IMG/VR virus record: IMGVR_UViG_3300025151_000190
Coordinates: 1 to 30,066 of that record
Strand: one strand, 5' to 3'
Length of the DNA: 30,066 nucleotides
Source of the DNA: a virus
The position numbers were made by a program, and so were the translations under genes. This document shows, in pieces, positions 24,944 through 30,066 of the stretch. Each line of letters opens with the position of its first letter. Within the stretch, counting starts at the first letter, position 1. The notes below the pieces were generated by a model. It made no database searches, was not told the DNA's origin, and saw nothing but the letters and a program-made list of their open reading frames with translations.

Positions 24944-25312
24944 TTAAAATGATAAACAAACTCGTATAAACATATATAACATCCAAACTGGCCATAAAAA
25001 TACTAAAAATATTATATTATTTATTGCATAAAATTTAGATCCACCAGTATATAATAAATTAATTATTCCATCATATATAAAATCAATTGATTTAATATCT
25101 TGATGTTTAATATGGTGTTTTTCACATAATGATGTATTATGATGGCATGACCATGTACATTTATCTTTATTAAATGAATGTGGATTATGAGTTTTTACAT
25201 TATATCCAAATATTGTTTTAACATATGATGTATTATATACAGATTCATTAATACATAACATAATAACATAAGGAAGTATTAATATTGATATAATAAAAAT
25301 TGCTTTTTTCAT
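24944..25312 (-). CDS. Cys/His-rich membrane protein (start moved to the second Met)
   Basis: The open frame begins at 25351, but the better start is ATG at 25312: it gives MKKAIFIISILILPYVIM, a proper signal/anchor, and it is preceded by the same A-rich leader as the CAP gene. The 122-residue protein has an N-terminal hydrophobic helix (about 3-20), a Cys/His-rich central segment (CTWSCHHNTSLCEKHHIKH, about 51-69) that may bind metal or form disulphides outside the membrane, and a C-terminal helix (about 97-118). Similar CTWxCHNNT...HH patterns occur in Flavobacteriia as I recall. It is probably an accessory gene for the host envelope. Confidence 0.65.
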   Translation of the reverse strand: MKKAIFIISILILPYVIMLCINESVYNTSYVKTIFGYNVKTHNPHSFNKDKCTWSCHHNTSLCEKHHIKHQDIKSIDFIYDGIINLLYTGGSKFYAINNIIFLVFLWPVWMLYMFIRVCLSF

Positions 25313-25328
25313 TTTTTTCTTTATAATA
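25313..25328 (-). promoter_or_regulatory. A-rich leader TATTATAAAGAAAAAA, identical to that of the CAP gene
   Basis: The 16 nt before the ATG are TATTATAAAGAAAAAA, and the first 8 coding bases ATGAAAAA also match those of the CAP gene (28890-28905), a 24-nt identity. There is no Shine-Dalgarno site; A-rich leaders are typical of Bacteroidetes genes. Confidence 0.5.
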
Positions 25329-25354
25329 AGAAATATATATGAAAAATCCAACCT

Positions 25355-25855
25355 TTACGTAAATTTTCTTAAAAAGTTTTTTTGCTTGTCAATAGCATCT
25401 TCTAGTTCAACGTTTTTAGTTGTTCTTCTGCTTGCTTTATTTGATTGAACGTTTTTTGCATGGCCATTCCCAATATCATTCGTTGACTCAGATTCAGATC
25501 TTGAATTTGGTATTGTATAGCTATTAGATCCAGAAACTCGTTTCCTTGTTTGATTGTCATTTCGTTTTTCAATTGTTGTATTTCTGGAGTTTTCATTATT
25601 TCGTTGATTCTTTGAGGCGTCGTAATCAATCGATCCGGCATAGTAGCTGGTGTATTCTTTGATTTGTAAGCCACACGGATACGAGTAGCGATTCCCTTTA
25701 ACCATATAAGTAATTTTGTCATTATATTCATTTATTTTAGTTATAATTCCCCACCCATGTTCTCCTAAAAATTCATATTTAACACGATCTCCTATTTTAA
25801 ATTGTGGCTTTTTAAATTTTTGTTGTATATACTTTGGTAATTTTTGTTTTTTCAT
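25355..25855 (-). CDS. Tudor/SH3-like N-terminal protein with low-complexity tail
   Basis: A 166-residue frame. Residues about 15-68 (PQFKIGDRVKYEFLGEHGWGIITKINEYNDKITYMVKGNRYSYPCGLQIKEY) look like a small SH3/Tudor-type barrel. From about 75 on, the sequence is Asn/Ser/Arg/Thr-rich, low complexity (NQRNNENSRNTTIEKRNDNQTRKR...), and coincides with a second open frame (25402-25731) whose protein looks more structured. The tail may therefore be constrained by that frame. Its ATG overlaps the preceding stop by one base. Function unknown. Confidence 0.6.
   Translation of the reverse strand: MKKQKLPKYIQQKFKKPQFKIGDRVKYEFLGEHGWGIITKINEYNDKITYMVKGNRYSYPCGLQIKEYTSYYAGSIDYDASKNQRNNENSRNTTIEKRNDNQTRKRVSGSNSYTIPNSRSESESTNDIGNGHAKNVQSNKASRRTTKNVELEDAIDKQKNFLRKFT
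25402..25731 (-). CDS. Overlapping-frame gene, helical protein (dual coding candidate)
   Basis: A 109-codon frame nested in 25355-25855, shifted by one base. The last ~75 residues (PDRLITTPQRINEIMKTPEIQQLKNEMTIKQGNEFLDLIAIQYQIQDLNLSQRMILGMAMQKTFNQIKQAEEQLKTLN) have ordinary globular, helical composition, which chance frames in AT-rich DNA seldom have. The true start may be M31 (MPDRLITT). DNA here has more G+C (38-43% in two lines I counted) than its surroundings, as expected where two frames are constrained. A +1 frameshift product joining the SH3-like head to this tail is another possibility. Confidence 0.45.
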   Translation of the reverse strand: MNIMTKLLIWLKGIATRIRVAYKSKNTPATMPDRLITTPQRINEIMKTPEIQQLKNEMTIKQGNEFLDLIAIQYQIQDLNLSQRMILGMAMQKTFNQIKQAEEQLKTLN

Positions 25856-26055
25856 TATTCAATTATTTCAGCATCTGATATTTCAATTAAAAACCATAAG
25901 TATCCATCTTTGCGTAAAACTACATCATGTTCAATAATATGTTTCCAATATTCTATATTTTCGTCTGGATTTTCACGAACTAATCTACGAATATTAAATC
26001 TTTTATCTTGATATTCTATAGTTGGTGGTATATATAATGAGTTGGTAGGTCTCAT
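25855..26055 (-). CDS. 66-residue protein, unknown
   Basis: A small soluble protein (TIEYQDKRFNIRRLVRENPDENIEYWKHIIEHDVVLRKDGYLWFLIEISDAEIIE) with mixed alpha/beta character and a conserved-looking WKH...VVLRKDGYLWFLIEI. Not recognised. It lies between hsp20 (5 nt away) and the SH3-like gene (one-base overlap), so the three are likely cotranscribed. Confidence 0.6.
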   Translation of the reverse strand: MRPTNSLYIPPTIEYQDKRFNIRRLVRENPDENIEYWKHIIEHDVVLRKDGYLWFLIEISDAEIIE

Positions 26056-26060
26056 TTAGT

Positions 26061-26474
26061 TTATTTTATAACTAGTTGTTTTGGTGCTCTATCTTTAGCA
26101 TATGGGATTGTTATTGATAACATTCCTTTATCCATTGTGGCTTCTGCTTTAGATAAATCTAATTCTTTTGATATTTTCCATGCAAAATCAAAAGCTCTTT
26201 TAGCTATTCCTTTATGAATATAATCACGATGTTCTTCAACACCTTTTGTATATTTAATTCTTAAAGTTTCACCTTCTGTTAATATTTCGATGTCTTTTTT
26301 CTCTTTACCTACTGCAGCAATATCAAATTGTATTCCATTATCAGTTGTGTAAATATCAACTGGATAATTCATTTTATTTGTTATTACTGGTAAATATGAT
26401 GATTTTTGATCAATTAGATTTTTCCATACTAGATCAAAATCGTTGAATAGAAATGTTTCTTTAAAATGTGTCAT
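26061..26474 (-). CDS. Small heat-shock protein (Hsp20/alpha-crystallin)
   Basis: A 137-residue protein with the alpha-crystallin domain at about 35-137: YPVDIYTTDNGIQFDIAAVGKEKKDIEILTEGETLRIKY, then YIHKGIAKRAFDFAWKISKELDLSKAEATMDKGMLSITIPYA and a C-terminal LVIK, close to the I-x-I/V anchor motif. The A-x-x-x-G-x-L-x-I-x-[IV]-P signature is seen as ATMDKGMLSITIPY. Such chaperones hold unfolded proteins and are found in T4-like cyanophages, often linked to structural-protein assembly. It has the strongest Shine-Dalgarno site in the window (AGGAGG at 26481-26486, 6 nt from ATG), implying high expression. Confidence 0.92.
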   Translation of the reverse strand: MTHFKETFLFNDFDLVWKNLIDQKSSYLPVITNKMNYPVDIYTTDNGIQFDIAAVGKEKKDIEILTEGETLRIKYTKGVEEHRDYIHKGIAKRAFDFAWKISKELDLSKAEATMDKGMLSITIPYAKDRAPKQLVIK

Positions 26475-26549
26475 TTTAAACCTCCTGTGTTTTATGGTTG
26501 CTTTAGCTAACCGTTATTAATTAATATAATTTTTGAGACCTACCGTATC
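26475..26549 (-). promoter_or_regulatory. Leader of the hsp20 gene with strong ribosome-binding site
   Basis: A 75-nt gap. AGGAGG lies at 26481-26486 on the sense strand. A small imperfect hairpin (GGTTAGC...GCAACC, 26496-26512) and a 6-bp inverted repeat (TTGAGA/TCTCAA, 26533-26553) are upstream. Neither is followed by a U-run nor pairs with the Shine-Dalgarno site, so I see no terminator or thermometer, only a leader. Confidence 0.4.
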
Positions 26550-26990
26550 TCAACTATAACATAAATGGTTCTCTGTACCAATTATATTATATATTCTTAA
26601 ATATCTAGCAACTTTATTTTTCTTAAATATTTTTTCAGTTTCTTTATCTCTTTTTAATAAATAACCAGATTCCATACATTTTTTTATCATATATCGTACT
26701 GATTTCAAACTATTTGACTCAACTAATACATTTTCCCGATCAATCATGATGTCTACACGATCTTGAGACCCATGGATATCATATGCAGCAAATTCAAAGT
26801 CTTGTTCTTCTTCATTTGGAATTTCATTGAAGAAATCATTCAATCCTTCTGCTAAATTTTGATCTAAATTTTGTTTTCTGAGTTCTAAATCATATATTTC
26901 AATTAAATACTCAATTTTGTCTGATCCAGACAATTCTTTAAAATAACTATATTCTGGAAAATCTACATATATGTCGTTAAAATTAATCAT
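26550..26990 (-). CDS. Acidic protein of 146 residues, unknown
   Basis: Soluble, Asp/Glu-rich protein with two parts: an N-terminal helical acidic half (about 1-68; ELSGSDKIEYLIEIYDLELRKQ...NEIPNEEEQDFEFA) and a C-terminal half with beta strands and basic helices (VDIMIDRENVLVES; VRYMIKKCMESGYLLKRDKETEKIFKKNK). No domain recognised. Its start overlaps the end of the preceding 54-residue gene by 8 nt, and the two are probably cotranslated. Confidence 0.6.
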   Translation of the reverse strand: MINFNDIYVDFPEYSYFKELSGSDKIEYLIEIYDLELRKQNLDQNLAEGLNDFFNEIPNEEEQDFEFAAYDIHGSQDRVDIMIDRENVLVESNSLKSVRYMIKKCMESGYLLKRDKETEKIFKKNKVARYLRIYNIIGTENHLCYS

Positions 26991-27147
26991 CTAGCTGTTC
27001 TACATTAAATAATTCCATAAAATGAGACAAATTCAATTTCTTTTTTAATGATGCTTTTTTCATGGCTTCATACAAGCCTTCAGCTTTAACTTTGCCTATT
27101 GCTTCTTTACTTGAATCTGTTGCAGAAAAATATTTATATGTTTTCAT
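26983..27147 (-). CDS. 54-residue basic helical protein
   Basis: ATG at 27147, TAA at 26983-26985. The protein is Lys-rich and helical (MKTYKYFSATDSSKEAIGKVKAEGLYEAMKKASLKKKLNLSHFMELFNVEQLDD). It overlaps the next gene by 8 nt. A promoter-like motif ends 10 nt before the ATG. The pattern could suit a small DNA- or RNA-binding or host-modulating peptide, but no family is recognised. Confidence 0.6.
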   Translation of the reverse strand: MKTYKYFSATDSSKEAIGKVKAEGLYEAMKKASLKKKLNLSHFMELFNVEQLDD

Positions 27148-27156
27148 AATACTTTA

Positions 27157-27543
27157 TTATAAATATGTACCAATTTGATATCCTACCTGGATACTTTGCA
27201 AAGAATCATTTAATGTTTCTGATAATTTTCCAATTTCGTGCTTTTTAAGTATAAAAGTTTTATTTAAGATCTCAATAGCAAATTTATCATCTTTATCAGC
27301 ACGTTGAAAATATACAGCATTTGCATTGTCTTCTGCGGTATTTGCTGCAGATAATAAATGTTTATATTTCAATGAAATTTTTTGTCCACATAAATGTAAT
27401 GTTCCAACTATAGTATTCATTGGATCGCTTCTAAAATAATGATTACTAATTTTTGCTACTTCAAAATCCATTTCAGACCAAATTTTGCCATACCGCTTTT
27501 TAAATTTATCTGATATTGCCCAAGGATGATTTATACTATTCAT
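27157..27543 (-). CDS. Hypothetical protein, 128 residues
   Basis: Soluble mixed protein; N-terminus HPWAISDKFKKRYGKIWSEMDFEVAKIS, a beta segment NTIVGTLHLCGQKISLKYKHLL, and a C-terminal helix GKLSETLNDSLQSIQVGYQ. I recognise no domain. The start overlaps the previous gene by 8 nt. Confidence 0.6.
   Translation of the reverse strand: MNSINHPWAISDKFKKRYGKIWSEMDFEVAKISNHYFRSDPMNTIVGTLHLCGQKISLKYKHLLSAANTAEDNANAVYFQRADKDDKFAIEILNKTFILKKHEIGKLSETLNDSLQSIQVGYQIGTYL
27158..27167 (-). promoter_or_regulatory. Late-promoter-like motif CATATTTATA
   Basis: Sense-strand CATATTTATA, 10 nt before the ATG of the 54-residue gene, overlapping the stop of the preceding gene. It could drive the downstream small genes and hsp20. 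Confidence 0.4.
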
Positions 27544-27841
27544 ATTTTCTTATTCTTCTTGTTATACGTTCTTTATTTAAATGTTTTTGTTCTTGTGATA
27601 TTAATTTCTTCATTGGATGTGTACGATTAATATGCTGTTCGTGTTTGGCGGTTATACTAGCTTGTTCCCAAGCTTCTAATTCAGTATTTGTATTATTTAA
27701 AAGGAATATATCATTAAGATTTTCTGAATTCCATTCTATATAATATTCACCATCATGATTTTGTACACACTGAGAGCCAGGATATCTCTTCCTGACTCGT
27801 TTTTTGTATTTATCTATTTCTGGTAATTTTGGCCTAGCCAT
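27536..27841 (-). CDS. Basic 101-residue protein, unknown
   Basis: Very basic protein (N-terminus MARPKLPEIDKYKKRVRKRYPGSQ; C-terminus HLNKERITRRIRKYE) with an aromatic/acidic middle (DGEYYIEWNSENLNDIFLL) and a Glu/Ala helix (ELEAWEQASITAKHEQHINR). Nucleic-acid binding is plausible from charge only. It overlaps the gene before by one base and the gene after by 8 nt. Confidence 0.6.
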   Translation of the reverse strand: MARPKLPEIDKYKKRVRKRYPGSQCVQNHDGEYYIEWNSENLNDIFLLNNTNTELEAWEQASITAKHEQHINRTHPMKKLISQEQKHLNKERITRRIRKYE

Positions 27842-28137
27842 TACGCAATAATTATTGGAAGTTGCTCATTATCTAACATATACTTGAATGGTATAGTAGA
27901 TTCTATATTACCAGATTCCACTAACTTTGTGGTAAGATCTTTATTAACAAAATGTCTTTTAGAAGACTTGGAAGTATTAATAAATGATAATGCTGATCTT
28001 CTTTCTAATAATATGTCATAAAATGTTTGTTTTTTATGAATAAATGATTTCATAATAACACCCACTTCATGTTTTTGTTCTTTAGTTTTTTTATCTAAAT
28101 GTTCTGTAACAATTACAGTTTCTCCTTGTTTATACAT
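27841..28137 (-). CDS. 98-residue protein, unknown
   Basis: Soluble protein starting with a beta-rich, possible KOW/SH3-like segment (YKQGETVIVTEHLDKKTKEQKHEVGVIMKSFIHKKQTFYDILLERRSAL) and a second half with FVNKDLTTKLVES. It is linked by one-base stop/start overlaps to both neighbours, so the three small genes are one translation unit. Function unknown. Confidence 0.6.
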   Translation of the reverse strand: MYKQGETVIVTEHLDKKTKEQKHEVGVIMKSFIHKKQTFYDILLERRSALSFINTSKSSKRHFVNKDLTTKLVESGNIESTIPFKYMLDNEQLPIIIA

Positions 28138-28334
28138 TATTCAATAATTTTAATGATTTTACTTGACGATACTGCTTTCACTTCATATTCTAATGTAGTA
28201 GATCCAAAATCTTTAACTACTTTAGCTTCGGCTTCTGTAACTGACATAGCTTCTACTAAATACATTTCAGTTACTTTTTTTTGTTTGCCAGTTGAATCAT
28301 CTAGTAACTGGACTTTTGCGGTGTAATATCCCAT
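28137..28334 (-). CDS. DUF4494-like small protein
   Basis: A 65-residue protein (MGYYTAKVQLLDDSTGKQKKVTEMYLVEAMSVTEAEAKVVKDFG). The GKQKKVTE-x-YLVEAMSVTEAEAKV stretch fits the DUF4494 family as I remember it, which is found mainly in Bacteroidetes, and so supports that host group. It may be the short phage version. A TATAAATA sequence lies upstream. It leads the set of coupled genes down to 27157. Confidence 0.65.
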   Translation of the reverse strand: MGYYTAKVQLLDDSTGKQKKVTEMYLVEAMSVTEAEAKVVKDFGSTTLEYEVKAVSSSKIIKIIE

Positions 28335-28346
28335 GTTTGTTTATTT

Positions 28347-28354
28347 TATTTATA
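28347..28354 (-). promoter_or_regulatory. T4-late-type sequence TATAAATA
   Basis: Sense-strand AATATAAATAAAA with TATAAATA at 28354-28347, 12 nt before the ATG of the DUF4494-like gene; the same AATATAAATAAA block precedes the HD gene. Confidence 0.35.
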
Positions 28355-28367
28355 TTATATGAAAAAA

Positions 28368-28889
28368 TTAATTAAATTCAAAGAATTCAGAAAATGAATA
28401 TGTAACATATGTTACTATCATTCTATTATCTTCTGTAATTATGGTATGTATACCAACATACTTTGCTGTTTTTAATAGTAAATTTAAATTATGTCCTTCT
28501 GAACGTTTCCAAGATTTTATAGTTTGATTAGCTACCCAATTTGCTATTTCAATTGAATTTAAATCTATACCAGGATTAATTGTAGTAGCATATAAATTTT
28601 CAGCTGATACCCATATTCTATTCTTTGAATTATTATATTTATTTAATCTTTCGTATTGCCATGGAGTATCATTATTTTCTTTATGAGTTATTCCTACTTC
28701 TGGATGATTAGATAAATATTCATTATGATGCTTAGCTGCGTTGTAACCTAATTTAGTAAATTTTAATGTATCTAAATTATTTTCTATTCTATATTGATTA
28801 ATAAATTTTACAAGTACTCTATCTGTTACTGATTGTGAAAATATTGTTGATGTAAACAATATTAATATTATAATACTATACTTTTTCAT
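28368..28889 (-). CDS. Secreted CAP/SCP-domain protein
   Basis: A 173-residue protein with a signal peptide MKKYSIIILILFTSTIFSQ (likely cleaved before or after Q19, a typical Flavobacteriia end) and a CAP (SCP/PR-1) domain over the rest: INQYRIENNLDTLKFTKLGYNAAKHHNEYLS with H54/H55, SAENLY with E97, SWKRSEGHNLNLL with H133, and GIHTI...MIVTYVTYSF. H54/H55, E97 and H133 sit where the CAP cavity residues lie. Free-living bacterial CAP proteins are secreted and some bind lipids or the wall; a phage copy is unusual and may act on the host envelope or be a host-derived accessory gene. Its leader matches that of the 24944-25312 gene. Confidence 0.82.
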   Translation of the reverse strand: MKKYSIIILILFTSTIFSQSVTDRVLVKFINQYRIENNLDTLKFTKLGYNAAKHHNEYLSNHPEVGITHKENNDTPWQYERLNKYNNSKNRIWVSAENLYATTINPGIDLNSIEIANWVANQTIKSWKRSEGHNLNLLLKTAKYVGIHTIITEDNRMIVTYVTYSFSEFFEFN

Positions 28890-28905
28890 TTTTTTCTTTA
28901 TAATA
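28890..28905 (-). promoter_or_regulatory. A-rich leader TATTATAAAGAAAAAA of the CAP gene
   Basis: Identical 16-nt block to that at 25313-25328, directly abutting the ATG, without a Shine-Dalgarno site. It may hold a -10-like TATTATAA; distance to the ATG is too short for a normal leader unless the promoter lies further upstream. Confidence 0.5.
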
Positions 28906-28929
28906 TGAAAAAAATATTAAATATCCAAA

Positions 28930-30066
28930 TTATTTATCAAATACTTTGCCATATGCAGCCTTTTCTGCATCAGTAGGCATAGTCCATGGTTTTGTAAAAA
29001 ATGGTTCAACAGCAAGTTGCCATCTATCAGGATTAACTAGTGTCATATATTTTTTACATGTTGTATTTTGAATTGATTCTTTTACTTTACCTATTTCAAC
29101 GCCTGTATCTTTATTTAAAGGATCATATTTAACTAATGTAAAACTTTTAATCATTCCATCTTTACCCCAGTTTAGAAGCCATCTTGCTACTGGTACAACA
29201 TAGTCATTTCCAATTACATTTGGTTTATATTTTATTTCAAATGCTGATAATCTTTGATCTTTCCACGAACCACAACTGGATGTTACACTTCTCATTTGAC
29301 CTTTTGAATTCATTCCATTACAAAAATATGCACCTGTCATTACTTGATCTGCACTAACTTTTATTTTTTCAAAATTAAATTTGTCTTTTTTGAATCTAAT
29401 ATTAACAAATATATGTTGTCCAGGATTTTTTTTGTCAGTTGGTCTATCTTTATCAGTTTTACCACCAGTATCTACTATAAAAGCTTTTATTGATTTTTTA
29501 GCTCCGCTAATATTAATTCCTTTTTCTTTTAATTTTTGAACTAATATGGTAAAAAATTTATTTGCTCGAGCTAAAGCTAAATCTTTATTTTTTTTATAAT
29601 TAGGATGATTTGCATCTATGTCAAATTCTCCAGGTTTTGCTGCTGGAATGTTCGAAGATTTATAATCATTAGATAAAGTATATGGCATTGATTGCCCACC
29701 CCATGAATTTGACGCTCCTGCTCGTACAAATACAGTTTCTTTAGGGTCTAATTGTAACATTCCTATTTTATAATCTGCAGCTGCTTCTGGAACTGCTTGA
29801 ATTTGTTGAATAATATTATTAACAACTGTATCAACGAATTGACCAGGATCATCTGAGTTAACATCGTATGATGCTGGAAATACTGGTGTCATAAATTTAT
29901 AAATACCTTGTTTATGTTGGGATGCAGTTGATTTTACTATTTCATTTATCTCTTCTTTTACTATATTTTTCAATCTATTTTGAGAATTATAGAAAATAAA
30001 CGATCTATATACTTGTTTTGGTGTTAATCCGAAGTTATGAGCTAAATTATCTAGTATATCAGCAAC
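28930..30066 (-). CDS. Large unknown protein, 5' end outside the window
   Basis: A TTG at 29973 could be taken as the start, but the same frame stays open to the right edge, giving 379 visible residues. The added 31-residue stretch (VADILDNLAHNFGLTPKQVYRSF...) looks like normal protein, so the true start is very likely beyond 30066. It contains mixed alpha/beta sequence with KGINISGAKKSIKAFIVDTGG, PGQHIFVNIRFKKD and NDYVVPVARWLLNWGKDGMIKSFTLVKYD. Four cysteines are scattered. No signal peptide can be judged. No family recognised; it may be a structural or ejected protein. Confidence 0.7.
   Translation of the reverse strand, partial: VADILDNLAHNFGLTPKQVYRSFIFYNSQNRLKNIVKEEINEIVKSTASQHKQGIYKFMTPVFPASYDVNSDDPGQFVDTVVNNIIQQIQAVPEAAADYKIGMLQLDPKETVFVRAGASNSWGGQSMPYTLSNDYKSSNIPAAKPGEFDIDANHPNYKKNKDLALARANKFFTILVQKLKEKGINISGAKKSIKAFIVDTGGKTDKDRPTDKKNPGQHIFVNIRFKKDKFNFEKIKVSADQVMTGAYFCNGMNSKGQMRSVTSSCGSWKDQRLSAFEIKYKPNVIGNDYVVPVARWLLNWGKDGMIKSFTLVKYDPLNKDTGVEIGKVKESIQNTTCKKYMTLVNPDRWQLAVEPFFTKPWTMPTDAEKAAYGKVFDK

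Noticed and set aside
24944-25351. Start of the Cys/His membrane protein at 25351
   Set aside because: The first 13 residues would disrupt the signal/anchor pattern, and the second Met has the same leader as the CAP gene.
26533-26553. Inverted repeat TTGAGA/TCTCAA as a terminator
   Set aside because: The stem is only 6 bp, overlaps the stop codon, and is followed by A-rich and not U-rich RNA in the direction of transcription.
1-30066. tRNA genes, CRISPR arrays, insertion sequences, integrase or attachment sites
   Set aside because: No cloverleaf-like sequence, regularly spaced repeats, transposase motifs or recombinase gene was noticed; the larger gaps are all under 200 bp. A tRNA or covariance-model scan was not possible.

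Overview
The window is AT-rich (about 30% G+C by eye) and reads as part of a T4-like contractile-tailed phage (Caudoviricetes, myovirus morphology). Diagnostic genes are a gp6 baseplate wedge protein, a gp25 wedge protein, a gp5/VgrG-type spike, a gp55-type late sigma factor, a gp61-type primase and a gp47/gp46 recombination complex. Almost everything lies on the minus strand; the one clear plus-strand gene is at 23420-24754. The host is uncertain. Several accessory genes point to marine Bacteroidetes (Flavobacteriia): a CAP-domain protein whose signal peptide ends in FSQ, a Cys/His-rich membrane protein of a type I associate with Flavobacteriia, a DUF4494-like protein, and A-rich gene leaders without a Shine-Dalgarno sequence. 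Many structural genes do carry Shine-Dalgarno-like sites.

Layout, left to right. 1-4105 holds DNA metabolism: an open frame running off the left edge that fuses Mre11-like (gp47) and Rad50-like (gp46) halves, the primase, and a T7 endonuclease I-type resolvase. 4118-4666 is a minimal kinase-like protein. 4653-20046 is the baseplate/tail-appendage block. In transcription order it runs: small protein, OB-fold/beta-helix spike, hydrophobic fibre-like protein, small protein, gp25, gp6, DNRLRE-like protein, two unknowns, a 1204-residue gp7-like protein, a conserved structural protein, and two appendage proteins sharing a C-terminal module. 20072-23334 holds the late sigma factor, an HD phosphohydrolase, a 48-residue zinc-ribbon protein, and several membrane or small helical proteins. 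23420-24754 is a peptidoglycan-binding plus annexin-like protein. 24751-30066 is accessory: membrane proteins, an overlapping gene pair, a small heat-shock protein, small unknowns, a CAP protein, and a large unknown gene running off the right edge.

On the sense strand, an AATATTTATA-like motif lies shortly upstream of the first gene of most clusters, in both orientations around the divergent junction at 23335-23419. With a gp55-like sigma encoded in the window, this is a plausible late-promoter element; it is the reverse complement of the T4 late consensus TATAAATA. Most genes overlap or abut their neighbours, so translational coupling in long late transcripts is likely.

The most notable points are the single-chain gp47-gp46 fusion, the PG-binding/annexin-like protein and the kinase-like protein that share a T4 capsid-targeting-like N-terminus, a dual-frame gene at 25402-25731, and the secreted-protein genes with an identical A-rich leader. 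No tRNA, CRISPR array, insertion sequence or integrase was seen.
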